A stretch of DNA of 17,688 nucleotides from Acidobacteria bacterium UBA7540 (GCA_002478145.1 DLMI01000034.1:1-17688); one strand, 5' to 3'; counted from the stretch's first letter, positions 5,318 to 13,915 are shown. Made by a program: numbers and translations. The notes: generated by a model from the sequence alone, not told the origin.

Positions 5318-7861
5318 ATGCCGAAATCCTATAGTGTGAAAACAACCGACATCTACACGATCACAGGGCCGCAGATCAGAAAGAGGTACGTCGACAACAA
5401 GATGTCGGTGCATTTCCAGGGGATGTCCAAGACCCTTCAGTTCCCTCTCACGATCGCGCTGATGGGCGCTCCCACCTGCTCGATCGGCATCTCTCCCGAG
5501 GGTCTCTACAACCGCCTGAACGACGCCGGCAGAATCATTCTCCTGAATCACAACGGGATTCAACTCGGCTCCGCGCCGTTCGTGCGCGTCGCTGGCAAGA
5601 CCTTCATGCTCACGACCAGGAACCCGCGGGCGGTCGAAGGCCCGGACGACGTGCCGGCTCTCAAGAACTACTACCATCCCCCAGTCACTGAGAAGCAGAC
5701 GAGCCTGTCTCTGGCCACGCCGTTGGCGGAGCTGGCCTACAGGCTCGGGACGGTGAACGTCGTGCGGCGGCTGGTCTCTCCGTTCTTGTCGGGCACCGAG
5801 CACACCGTGATGCCGATCAGCGTGGAGGAGTTCGAGGTCACGAACACGTCGAACGAGGAGCAACAGGTCATCCTCGTGATCCCGCGACCGTCTCTGGTCA
5901 ACCTGCAGGAGAAGGAGCTGAAGCCGACGGACCAGGACACCGTCTACTTCTGCTCAACGCCGGTGAAGGGCCACGTGCACAAGGCGTTTGCCTCGTCGGG
6001 CATGAAGGGCGTCGTCATGGGCAGCCAGGAGTGCGGAGACCGGATGGTCCTGGCCGTGCCGGAGATGGAGGGCGTCAGCGTCGACACGCATCCGTCCTTC
6101 TGCCTCAACCGGCTCAAGCAGGATCTGCTGCTGAATGACGATGGCACCTTCTACGAGAAGCGCGCGCCCATCCTCAAGCAGGACTACGGAGCGGCGATCA
6201 GTCTCACGTTCACACTCAAGCCCAAGGCCACGAGGAAGCTGCCGGTGGCCATCGCCCTGGATTTCCCGCAGCAGAGCTACATCGACGGCAAGACCTTCGA
6301 GCGCAAGTACGTCCAGCGCTTCCAGGACAAGGAGAGGCGGGCCGTCGAGCTCGCCAAGATTGCGCTGGACAACTACCCCGCGTGGCTCGAGCGCACCGCG
6401 TCGATCCAGAACAAGATCTTCGACCACATCAGCAAGAGCCCCTCCTACAAGAAGGACCGGGCGGGCGCGCTGAGACTCACGCGCCTGATCCTGAACGAGT
6501 TCAGCTTCCCGCTGTCGAACGCCTGCATCTGGATCGAGGGCCAGGACGGCAAGGACGTGGCGCGCTTCCTGGAGTGCTTCGACTACGCCTACATCGACCC
6601 GTCGGACGTCGACTGGTACTCGATGGTGCTGCTCGTGCTCTTCCCGGACGTCGAGCAGGAGCTGTGCCAGCGATTCATCGACTCGATCCTGGCAGAGGAC
6701 CTCAAGCCGCGCTTCTATCACTTGCACGGGTCGTTCGTGGAGGCGCGCAAGCACTTCCAGGAGCACCCGGAGGAGTACGAAGGCCGATCGCTCACTCAGA
6801 TCCGGGATGCCGTCAAGATCAAGGGCAGCGTCGCGCACGACGTCGGCGCCCTGCCCAAGGGCCATCCGCTGCGCAGCGTTAGCGACTACACCTGGTATAA
6901 CAACAACTACTGGGTCGACCTCTTCCCCAAGCTCGCCACGCGAGTGTTGCGCAACGTCAAGTTCGTCGGCGACGTCGACTTCTTGAGGAGGAACTGGACG
7001 ACACTCAAGCTCGGTTTCGACTTCCTGAAGACGTATGACATCGACGGCGACGGCATCCCCGAAGGCAATCCCCACGAGGTCAAGAACACCTTCGACAACC
7101 TGACGCTGTTCGGCGTCGATGCCTACGATGCGACGACCTACATGGCCGGCTGTCAGGCCATGAAGGTCATGGCGCAGATGATGGGCGACGAGCCGGCGCG
7201 GAGGCAGTACGAGGTGGCCTTCGCGACCGCGACCGCGGTCTTTGAGAAGTTGTGGCGCGAGAAGAAGAATCGCAAGGGCACCAAGCTGCAGTACTACGTA
7301 ACCTGCTACGACGCGAAGACCAAGAAGATGAACACGGATGTCTGGACGAATCAGCTCGATGCCTTGTGGGCGTTGATCGCCATGGGCGAAGAGCCATTCA
7401 TTCCTGCCGCGAGGGCCAGGCAAATCCTCAAGACGATCTACAAGACGAACCGAACCACGATGGGCTGGGCCATGACTCGGACGGAAAATGCCGAGGCGGT
7501 CGAATCGGAACAGGGCCAGGACGTCTATACGACATCCAACTACGTTTTCGCTCAACTGCTCGACTATTACGGCCTCGTAAAGGAGAGCAAGGAAGTCTAC
7601 AAGGCCATGGACCGGGTCATCTTCGAGTACGGCAACTCCCTGATCAGCCCGGACAACCTCAGGGCCGAGCTGGAGAAGGAACAGGGAGAAGCCACCAAGG
7701 GTCCGCACTATATCGTGGCGGCCTATCCCAGGCCAGGCGCAGTGCTGACGCACTTGGTCATGCAGTTCATCAAAGAGCTTCAAGAGCAAACCGGGGCCAC
7801 CAAAGTAGACTCCCCACAACTGCGCTCTTTCGTGGCCACGATGTTTGGGAAGCCTCACTGA
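5318..7861 (+). CDS. GH116-family glycosidase (GBA2-like; DUF608 catalytic domain)
   Basis: An 847-residue cytosolic protein. Residues about 25-320 form a beta-rich N-terminal domain (Glyco_hydr_116N-like; FPLTIALMGAPTCSIGISPE near 42-61). Residues about 350-840 form the (alpha/alpha)6 catalytic domain. Characteristic blocks are IWIEGQD (404-410; Glu407 fits the nucleophile site), DWYSMVLLVLFPDVEQ (432-447), DYTWYNNNYWVDLFPK (523-538), DIDGDGIPEGNP (574-585), NTFDNLTLFGVDAYDATTYM (590-609; Asp593 fits the acid/base) and QGQDVYTTSNY (732-742). Characterised GH116 enzymes act as beta-glucosidase, beta-xylosidase, glucosylceramidase or beta-N-acetylglucosaminidase. The start is ATG 5318 with AAGGAAA just upstream; the frame is open to GTG 5252, but that stretch is a hairpin. 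Acceptor-site residues are too diverged to choose a substrate. Likely acts with the GH3 and kinase genes. Confidence 0.85.
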   Translation: MPKSYSVKTTDIYTITGPQIRKRYVDNKMSVHFQGMSKTLQFPLTIALMGAPTCSIGISPEGLYNRLNDAGRIILLNHNGIQLGSAPFVRVAGKTFMLTTRNPRAVEGPDDVPALKNYYHPPVTEKQTSLSLATPLAELAYRLGTVNVVRRLVSPFLSGTEHTVMPISVEEFEVTNTSNEEQQVILVIPRPSLVNLQEKELKPTDQDTVYFCSTPVKGHVHKAFASSGMKGVVMGSQECGDRMVLAVPEMEGVSVDTHPSFCLNRLKQDLLLNDDGTFYEKRAPILKQDYGAAISLTFTLKPKATRKLPVAIALDFPQQSYIDGKTFERKYVQRFQDKERRAVELAKIALDNYPAWLERTASIQNKIFDHISKSPSYKKDRAGALRLTRLILNEFSFPLSNACIWIEGQDGKDVARFLECFDYAYIDPSDVDWYSMVLLVLFPDVEQELCQRFIDSILAEDLKPRFYHLHGSFVEARKHFQEHPEEYEGRSLTQIRDAVKIKGSVAHDVGALPKGHPLRSVSDYTWYNNNYWVDLFPKLATRVLRNVKFVGDVDFLRRNWTTLKLGFDFLKTYDIDGDGIPEGNPHEVKNTFDNLTLFGVDAYDATTYMAGCQAMKVMAQMMGDEPARRQYEVAFATATAVFEKLWREKKNRKGTKLQYYVTCYDAKTKKMNTDVWTNQLDALWALIAMGEEPFIPAARARQILKTIYKTNRTTMGWAMTRTENAEAVESEQGQDVYTTSNYVFAQLLDYYGLVKESKEVYKAMDRVIFEYGNSLISPDNLRAELEKEQGEATKGPHYIVAAYPRPGAVLTHLVMQFIKELQEQTGATKVDSPQLRSFVATMFGKPH

Positions 7862-7914
7862 TACCAACGTCCAGATGACCACGGAATTGGCAGAAAGGCG
7901 AAAGCAGTAGAGTC

Positions 7915-9090
7915 ATGAGATACTTTGTTATATGCTCCGTAAAGGAACATCTGCGAACCACGTTTAGTGCGGCGACCGCCTTGAACCTCCTGCTTCTGAC
8001 TTTTTGCTTGTGGGCGGCTGAGGAAGCACCATTGACGCTCAAAGACGCGTTCAAGGGTTCTTTCCTGATCGGGGCCGCGCTGAACCCAGCCCAGTTCACC
8101 GAACGAGATGCTCGCGATGCCGCCATCGTTAAAGCGCAATTCGACTCCATCTCCCCGGAGAACGTTTTGAAATGGGAGGGGGTTCATCCTGAACCGGGCC
8201 GCTATGATTTCGATCTGCCGGACAAGTACGTCGCGTTCGGCGAAAAGAACCACATGTTCATCGTCGGCCACACGCTGGTGTGGCACCACCAGACGCCCAA
8301 GTGGGTCTTCGAGGATGCGAAGGGAAATCCCGTTGATCGCGAAACGCTCCTGAAGCGGATGCGGGAACACATCCAAGCGGTCGTCGGCCGCTACAAGGGC
8401 CGCGTCCACGGCTGGGATGTTGTCAATGAGGCGCTCGAGGATGACGGCACTCTTCGCCAAACGCCCTGGCTGAAAATCATTGGCGAGGAGTACATTGCCA
8501 AGGCCTTTGAGTTCGCGCATGAAGCCGATCCCAAGGCGGAACTGTACTACAACGATTTCTCGCTGGAGAACGAAGCAAAGCGCAACGGTGCTATCGAGCT
8601 GATCGGGAAGCTCAGGGCTCAGGGCGTGCCGGTCACTTGCGTCGGTCTCCAAGGACACTACAAAATTGACTGGCCCTCGGTTGATCAATTGGACGCGGCC
8701 ATCGCCGCCTTCGCGAAACTCGGTGTCAAGGTGATGATTACGGAACTCGACGTTGACGTGTTGCCTCCGGCAATGCAGTACCGTGGCGCGGACATCTCGG
8801 CTAACGTTGAGCTACAACCCAAACTGAATCCGTACACGAGCGGGTTGCCGGATTCGGTCCAACAGACGCTAGCGAGGCGGTATAGCGATCTGTTTGGAGT
8901 GTTTCTCAAACACCGCGGAGTCCTCTCCCGCGTAACTTCCTGGGGTGTCACGGATGCCAGTTCCTGGCTAAACAACTGGCCCGTACGAGGAAGAACCAGC
9001 TACCCCCTCTTATTTGATCGCGATGGCCGGCCCAAACCGGCCTTCTATGCAGTAATTAAGGCTGCGCGCGGAGAATCTGCGGCGAAGTAG
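7915..9090 (+). CDS. GH10 endo-1,4-beta-xylanase, exported
   Basis: A 391-residue family 10 xylanase. Residues 1-36 look like a signal peptide (hydrophobic core TALNLLLLTF, probable cleavage after CLWAA). The TIM barrel then shows ISPENVLKWEGVHPEPGRYD (79-98), HTLVWHHQTPKWVF (119-132), WDVVNEALEDDGT with acid/base Glu172, LYYNDFS (210-216), GLQGHYKID (244-252) and VMITELDVDV with nucleophile Glu277. TSWGVTDASSWL (341-352) closes the barrel. It hydrolyses internal beta-1,4-xylosidic bonds of xylan. No carbohydrate-binding module is present. The start is ATG 7915 with a weak purine-rich site. It begins 53 bp after the GH116 stop, without a visible terminator, so read-through from the cassette is possible. 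The next gene encodes an exported GH3 enzyme of xylosidase type, which fits a xylan-utilisation pair. Confidence 0.95.
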   Translation: MRYFVICSVKEHLRTTFSAATALNLLLLTFCLWAAEEAPLTLKDAFKGSFLIGAALNPAQFTERDARDAAIVKAQFDSISPENVLKWEGVHPEPGRYDFDLPDKYVAFGEKNHMFIVGHTLVWHHQTPKWVFEDAKGNPVDRETLLKRMREHIQAVVGRYKGRVHGWDVVNEALEDDGTLRQTPWLKIIGEEYIAKAFEFAHEADPKAELYYNDFSLENEAKRNGAIELIGKLRAQGVPVTCVGLQGHYKIDWPSVDQLDAAIAAFAKLGVKVMITELDVDVLPPAMQYRGADISANVELQPKLNPYTSGLPDSVQQTLARRYSDLFGVFLKHRGVLSRVTSWGVTDASSWLNNWPVRGRTSYPLLFDRDGRPKPAFYAVIKAARGESAAK

Positions 9091-9431
9091 CGTCCCGCCT
9101 TCTTGGGCCTCGATTGCTTCGGGCAGTTGTGGCCCGGGCAATTGCAGGCTTGCGGATTCCGGTTGACGCGTCCGGGTCACTTCGGCCACTATTGTCCCGC
9201 CAGTGTCGATTCACTCCGATCACGACTGGCGTCCCATTGGAATCAGTGAGCGGCTTCGCCGGGATCAGCGGCAAGTGGGTGCCGGAGGTGGGCGTAAGGC
9301 AAAGAAGCTGCGTAACGGTAACAGATCCGATCGGGACAAGTCATCGTGGGTTCCACAAGCACGCCGCTGCCTGCCACCTACCCACTATCGCTGTGTGCCC
9401 ATGCAAGCCCAAATCCCCGGAGGCGAGTCAT
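9091..9431 (+). other. 341-bp gap between xylanase and exported GH3
   Basis: No gene is supported here. The GH3 frame is open back to 9114, but the translated stretch is Arg/Cys/Pro-rich and unlike any family. A good Shine-Dalgarno (GGAGG, 9419-9423) precedes ATG 9432, and a signal peptide begins there. A weak promoter candidate lies at 9163-9192. No hairpin terminator was recognised after the xylanase. The length suggests a regulatory leader. Confidence 0.5.
9163..9192 (+). promoter_or_regulatory. Possible promoter for the exported GH3 gene
   Basis: TTGACG (9163-9168) and CACTAT (9187-9192) are spaced 18 bp apart, giving five and four matches to the sigma70 consensus boxes. It would give a leader of about 230 nt before ATG 9432. 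Weak evidence: in a GC-rich genome such pairs occur by chance. Confidence 0.3.
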
Positions 9432-12152
9432 ATGAACGTGACGAAATTCAAATCGGTAATCCGATGGATTACTCACACGCTCTTTTCATCCGTTCTTGCA
9501 TACGGATTGATGGCGACCGCTTTTGCCCAAGGAAAGGCCGAGAAGCCTTCCCCCGCGTACAAGGATCCTTCTCTGCCCCTTGAGAAACGTGTCGAGGATC
9601 TTGTTTCGCGCATGACGTTGGAAGAGAAGGTCCTCCAAATGCAGCACACCGCGCCGGCCATCCCACGGCTCGGCGTTCCCTCCTATGACTGGTGGAGCGA
9701 AGCGCTGCACGGAGTGGCCCATGCGGGGTACGCGACCGTATTCCCCCAGGCTATCGGCATGGCCGCCACCTGGGATCACAACCTGGTCCACCACGAGGCC
9801 GAGACCATCGCCACCGAAGCTCGCGCCAAGTACAACCAGGCGCAGCGGGAAGGAAACCATAGCATCTTCTTTGGCCTGGATTTCTGGTCGCCCAATATCA
9901 ACATCGTCCGCGATCCGCGTTGGGGGCGTGGGCAGGAAACTTACGGAGAAGATCCCTTTCTCACCGCCAAGCTGGGCGTGGCCTTCGTGACCGGCTTGCA
10001 GGGAAACGATCCCAAGTTTCTGAAAGCGATCGCCACTCCCAAGCACTACGCCGTGCACAGCGGGCCGGAGCCGGAGCGGCACCGGTTCGACGTCAACGTC
10101 TCGCCGCACGACCTCGAGGACACCTATTTACCCGCCTTTCGCGCCACGATTGTGGAGGGCCACGCTGATTCCATCATGTGCTCCTATAACGCCGTGGATG
10201 GCGCGCCGGCGTGCGCAAACAAGTTTCTCCTTCAAGACACCTTGCGTGAGGCGTGGAAGTTCCAGGGTTATGTAACTTCCGATTGCGGCGCGGTGGGAGA
10301 CATCACTTCCGGCCACAAGTATACTCCCGACGATGAGCACGGCTCGGCCCTGGCCGTCCAAGCTGGAACGGACACAACCTGCGGCGACGAATACGTGGCG
10401 CTCGTGAAGGCTGTGCAGGACGGCTTGATCAAGGAGCGCGAAATCGATACCTCCCTAAAGCGTCTCTTCACCGCGCGATTCCGAATGGGAATGTTCGACC
10501 CGCCCGGCGGCGCTTCCTTCAATCGGATTCCCTTCTCTGAGAACGATTCAGCCCAGCACCGGGAACTGGCTTTGAAGGCGGCGCGCGAGTCGATGGTTCT
10601 GTTGAAGAACCAGGACGGAACCCTACCTTTCAAATCGAGCATCAAGACCATCGCCGTGATTGGACCCAACGCGGAGTCCTTGGCGGCCCTGGAGGGCAGC
10701 TACAACGGCGAACCATCTCATCCGGTTTATCCTCTGGACGGAATCGAGAAATTATTTGATGGCAAGGCGAAGGTCCTTTACTCGCAAGGGTCTCCCTACC
10801 TGGAGGGGTTCCCCATTCCCGTGCCACGGACGGCTTTCCATACTGCCGAGGGCGCGAACACGCAGGGCCTGAAGGCCGAGTACTTCCCCAACATGGAGCT
10901 TTCCGGAAAGCCCTTACTCACACGCATAGACCCGCAGATTCAGTTTGACTGGAACGCCGCCGCACCCGCGAAGGGCGTGCCCATCAAAGCCTTCGCCGTG
11001 CGCTGGACCGGCACGCTCACTCCGCCTCGACCTGGCGCCTATACCTTCAGCGTGCCGAAACCCGGGTGGCACCCGCGCGGTGGGAGGGACGCTTACCGGA
11101 TCTATCTGGATGGCAAGCTGGTTCTCGACACAACGCTACTCGTCCCCACCACCTGGGGCCTGCCAGAAGAAAAGCTGCAAACCACATTCCAAGCGGACTT
11201 CGAGAACACCAAGCCACATGCCTTGCGGCTTGAATATGTGCACGACTCCCCACTCTTCGGAGCCGGCGCCACTCTCAGTTGGCAACCTCCCTTGGAGGCT
11301 CTGCGCGACGAGGCCCTGAAGGCGGCACAGCAGGCGGACGTGGTGGTGGCCTTCGTGGGACTCTCGCCCCATCTGGAAGGCGAAGAGTTGCGCATCGACA
11401 TGCCGGGCTTCGTCGGTGGTGACCGCACGAAAATCGTCTTGCCTGCTGCGCAGCAGGAACTGTTGGAAGCGCTGGCCGCCACTGGCAAGCCTCTGGTCGT
11501 GGTCCTGATGAATGGCAGCGCGCTGGCAGTGAACTGGGCTGAGCAGCACGCGGCTGCGATCCTCGAGGCCTGGTATCCGGGCGAGGAAGGCGGCACAGCC
11601 ATTGCCGAGACGCTGGCGGGGGCTAACAACCCTGGTGGGCGACTGCCCGTCACCTTCTACGCTTCGCTCGAGCAGCTTCCGCCCTTCGAAGACTACTCGA
11701 TGCAGAGCCGGACGTACCGATATTTCCAGGGCACGCCGCTCTACGCTTTCGGCTACGGTCTAAGCTACGCGAGCTTCGTCTACAGTAATCTCCGGCTCTC
11801 GTCCGAGAAGCTGCAAGCCGGCCAGCCACTCACCGTCGAGGCGGACGTCCGTAATACGGCCGGGATCAGTGCCGATGAGGTCGCGGAGCTTTACCTCGAG
11901 TACCCGCAGTCGCCAGGCGCTCCCCGGCGCGCGCTCAAAGGATTCGAGCGCGTCCATCTCGCTCCGGGTGAGACCCGGCACGTCGCCTTCAAGCTCAATC
12001 CGCGGGACTTGAGCCAGGTCACAGAAAAAGGCGAACATAGGATTATGCCCGGCAGCTACACCGTCTTCGTCGGCGGTAGCCAGCCCACGGAAGGCGCCCA
12101 TGGCCTCGAGGCAAAGTTGCAGATCACTGGCGAGGTAAAGCTGCCACGCTAG
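9432..12152 (+). CDS. Exported GH3 beta-xylosidase/beta-glucosidase with inserted PA14 domain
   Basis: A 906-residue family 3 glycosidase. Residues 1-32 form a signal peptide (hydrophobic segment to MATAFA, cleavage before QGK). The catalytic barrel begins with VEDLVSRMTLEEKVLQMQH (54-72). YDWWSEALHGVAHAG (85-99), DPRWGRGQETYGEDPFLTAK (161-180) and KHYAVHSGPE (204-213) are typical of the xylosidase-like branch. The nucleophile is Asp284 in GYVTSDCGAVGDI. GH3_C begins near 385 and is split by a PA14-type domain (about 478-618; RWTGTLTPPRPGAYTFSV). It resumes with FVGLSPHLEGEEL (641-653), which holds the probable acid/base Glu. An Fn3-like domain (about 800-900) closes the protein. It probably removes terminal xylose or glucose from oligomers made by the GH10 enzyme. 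The start is ATG 9432 with GGAGG 8 nt upstream. Convergent with the next gene. Confidence 0.93.
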   Translation: MNVTKFKSVIRWITHTLFSSVLAYGLMATAFAQGKAEKPSPAYKDPSLPLEKRVEDLVSRMTLEEKVLQMQHTAPAIPRLGVPSYDWWSEALHGVAHAGYATVFPQAIGMAATWDHNLVHHEAETIATEARAKYNQAQREGNHSIFFGLDFWSPNINIVRDPRWGRGQETYGEDPFLTAKLGVAFVTGLQGNDPKFLKAIATPKHYAVHSGPEPERHRFDVNVSPHDLEDTYLPAFRATIVEGHADSIMCSYNAVDGAPACANKFLLQDTLREAWKFQGYVTSDCGAVGDITSGHKYTPDDEHGSALAVQAGTDTTCGDEYVALVKAVQDGLIKEREIDTSLKRLFTARFRMGMFDPPGGASFNRIPFSENDSAQHRELALKAARESMVLLKNQDGTLPFKSSIKTIAVIGPNAESLAALEGSYNGEPSHPVYPLDGIEKLFDGKAKVLYSQGSPYLEGFPIPVPRTAFHTAEGANTQGLKAEYFPNMELSGKPLLTRIDPQIQFDWNAAAPAKGVPIKAFAVRWTGTLTPPRPGAYTFSVPKPGWHPRGGRDAYRIYLDGKLVLDTTLLVPTTWGLPEEKLQTTFQADFENTKPHALRLEYVHDSPLFGAGATLSWQPPLEALRDEALKAAQQADVVVAFVGLSPHLEGEELRIDMPGFVGGDRTKIVLPAAQQELLEALAATGKPLVVVLMNGSALAVNWAEQHAAAILEAWYPGEEGGTAIAETLAGANNPGGRLPVTFYASLEQLPPFEDYSMQSRTYRYFQGTPLYAFGYGLSYASFVYSNLRLSSEKLQAGQPLTVEADVRNTAGISADEVAELYLEYPQSPGAPRRALKGFERVHLAPGETRHVAFKLNPRDLSQVTEKGEHRIMPGSYTVFVGGSQPTEGAHGLEAKLQITGEVKLPR

Positions 12153-12207
12153 CGTTCTAACTTGGAAGCGGAGGGCTTCGATCGTCTGCCGGAGGGCACA
12201 ACTGTTC

Positions 12208-12969
12208 TTATACTGCCTCAGCCTTCCCTGCCGTTGATCGCTTACGAAGTGAAAAAGCGTCAGCTATGCGTTCCATCTCGTAAGCCGTTGAGACTTGCTC
12301 CGGATAGTTAACCACTTGCATATCAAATGTAAAGCGGTTGCTAGCGCCGGAGGCGTCGGCGAGGCCTTCCGTAACTCGGCTCGCGACTTGGTTCATATCA
12401 GCTCCACAGGTGTTTGGCAGGACCATAGCGAACGCAGCCGAGGACAAATGGTAGAGTGAGTCATCCGTGCGCAGCTTGCGGAGGAGCACCCTGGCTGCGT
12501 CCCCCAGCGCTACAGAGACCTCCGCTGGGCTGTCGAACATGGGGGAGGGTTTCAGACGCACAAGTACAAGAGAGAGTGGCTCATCGGTCTGGGTGGCACG
12601 GCGAAAACCCATGATCAGCCGATCCTGAAAATGACTGAAACCTGGCACGGTGCCCAGCAAATCTGCGCTCGCCTCTTGGCGGAGGTGCGCCATTTCCGTT
12701 TTCTGCTCGACCAAGTTCTTGCGCAGTTGGCGAACGACATATTGCCGGTTCAACAAGTAGGCGACCACGAGCACACACAACGCACAGAAGCCAAAGAACA
12801 GAGTCCGTGTTGTGTGCCCGGTAGGGGCTGCGTTACTGCCAAAGACGGCAGGATACATAAGCAAGGCCAACCCCGCTCCCAGGACGAGAATCATCCCGAG
12901 CGAAAGCATCGACAACTGCCAGTGACGGCGATCGAGCGTCTTCGGGTCGACCTTGTCAAACAAATCCAT
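12208..12969 (-). CDS. Membrane protein with degenerate GGDEF-like domain
   Basis: A 253-residue protein with two predicted membrane helices (about 18-42 and 55-73). A charged, probably coiled helix follows (75-105, VVRQLRKNLVEQKTEMAHLR). The C-terminal domain (about 105-235) follows the layout of a diguanylate cyclase: DRLIMGFRRA, SLVLVRLK, then LRTDDSLYHLSSAAFAMVLP. The position of the GG[D/E]EF signature holds SSAAF (176-180), and the metal-binding Asp after the first strand is not evident. Cyclase activity is therefore not expected; a sensing or scaffold role is possible. The start is ATG 12969 with AGGAGG 7 nt upstream; a longer frame to 13002 lacks such a site. Single-gene unit, with the next upstream gene 131 bp away. 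Family assignment is by pattern only. Confidence 0.6.
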   Translation of the reverse strand: MDLFDKVDPKTLDRRHWQLSMLSLGMILVLGAGLALLMYPAVFGSNAAPTGHTTRTLFFGFCALCVLVVAYLLNRQYVVRQLRKNLVEQKTEMAHLRQEASADLLGTVPGFSHFQDRLIMGFRRATQTDEPLSLVLVRLKPSPMFDSPAEVSVALGDAARVLLRKLRTDDSLYHLSSAAFAMVLPNTCGADMNQVASRVTEGLADASGASNRFTFDMQVVNYPEQVSTAYEMERIADAFSLRKRSTAGKAEAV

Positions 12970-13100
12970 TGAAGGCCTCCTGTGGAGGAGAAGCGGACGC
13001 ACTCTCTGTCTTTAGCAATTCGATAGCATCAGAACTAGCATGCGTTGACCACGCTTTGTATAACACCTGTCCCCCGCAGTGTCAATCCAGTCGTTCAAAG

Positions 13101-13523
13101 TCAGAACCAGGTGCTCGCTTTGTATTGCCGGTATTCTTCCCCAAACGCTTTTCCCAGGACGGCCTCCTCTTTTCTTGATCGAACGATTTGCGTTGGACAA
13201 ATCAGAACCGAGTAGGCAAGTGCCGGGATCAGTTCGCCCCAAGCGAGGAACAGGCCTGCAAAAGCCAGTCCGCCGAAGAGATAGATGGGATGACGAAATT
13301 TCGAGTAAAGGCCCTTGGTCACCAGCGCCTTGGCCTGGGCCCGGACGCTGAAAGACTTTCCGAGCTGAACACGGGCCACCATCCACAGCGCGAAGCTAGC
13401 CACCGCTATGCCGATCCCAACCAGGTATCTAACGTTCCACTGCCATTGGGAAAAGACGTACACCCCGAAACCCAGGAAGAGAACTGGATCGATCCAATAA
13501 ATGGCCCTCAATAGCCACCTCAA
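13101..13523 (-). CDS. Isoprenylcysteine carboxyl methyltransferase-like membrane protein
   Basis: A 140-residue integral membrane protein with about four hydrophobic segments (near 12-28, 33-50, 78-95 and 96-112). The block LVTKGLYSKFRHPIYLFGGLAFAG contains the RHP.Y motif of the ICMT/phospholipid methyltransferase superfamily. The C-terminus RSRKEEAVLGKAFGEEYRQY supplies the E..L...FG..Y..Y signature that lines the S-adenosylmethionine site. Bacterial members methylate small lipophilic or unknown substrates; true prenyl-cysteine activity is unlikely. The start is the TTG at 13523; no ATG or GTG lies between it and an upstream stop, and no clear ribosome binding site is seen. The N-terminus may therefore have been altered together with the adjacent beta-helix remnant. 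Confidence 0.75.
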   Translation of the reverse strand: MRWLLRAIYWIDPVLFLGFGVYVFSQWQWNVRYLVGIGIAVASFALWMVARVQLGKSFSVRAQAKALVTKGLYSKFRHPIYLFGGLAFAGLFLAWGELIPALAYSVLICPTQIVRSRKEEAVLGKAFGEEYRQYKASTWF

Positions 13524-13571
13524 GTACGGAATTTTGCTTCGTGCGGGGTTCCGCTCCCTCGCTGGGGCGCA

Positions 13572-13784
13572 CTACGATGAACGTGGCTTCTGCGCCCGCA
13601 CGAAGGCGCTCATGAACTTGCCATCCACTGCAACGCGCGCGCGATAGACGCCCCTCATGATGACTACGCGCTGGCCCGGCTGCAGCACCTGCGCCGCCTT
13701 GTTGATGATGAGAAAGGGCAGTTCTTTTGCGCCCTGATTCGAATCCGCGGCGCGCGGATTCCGGTTGTCCACGTAGCAGGTCTT
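13572..13784 (-). pseudogene. Right-handed beta-helix (pectate lyase-like) protein remnant
   Basis: The minus-strand reading frame gives KTCYVDNRNPRAADSNQGAK then ELPFLIINKAAQVLQPGQRVVIMRGVYRARV. This matches the conserved entry strand of right-handed beta-helix (DUF1565-type) proteins: 'YVD..NP.A.D.N.GT...PF.TI.KAA..LQPGD.V.V..GVYRE.V'. Such proteins are normally several hundred residues and exported. Here the frame stops at 13572 after about 70 residues, no signal peptide or normal start codon lies upstream, and the beta-helix coils are missing. A GTG at 13772 could only start inside the motif. I read it as a truncated relic. Confidence 0.6.
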
Positions 13785-13915
13785 GGTGAAGCCGCAAAGT
13801 CTCTTTACACTTGCAATATCCCATTTAATTATAATATCTCAAAGGTGATTCTGACTCTTTGAGATGACAGTGGAAGTGCAGACTCAACTTACGACTTCGG
13901 ATTTAAAGGCGGAGG

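Noticed and set aside
4445..5863. 472-codon open frame on the minus strand
   Set aside because: It is antisense to the clear GH3 and GH116 genes, spans their gap, is rich in Arg/Val/Leu/His and matches no family. It arises from the strong GC bias at third codon positions.
5954..7882. 642-codon open frame on the minus strand
   Set aside because: Fully antisense to the GH116 gene, which has recognisable catalytic blocks. The antisense protein is low-complexity and has no motif.
9114..9431. 106-codon N-terminal extension of the exported GH3
   Set aside because: A signal peptide and a good ribosome binding site begin at ATG 9432; the extension has no recognisable sequence and would bury the signal peptide.
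13820..13860. Perfect TATAAT in an AT-rich patch as a promoter on the minus strand
   Set aside because: No acceptable -35 box was found 16-18 bp away, and the sequence downstream is a pseudogene.
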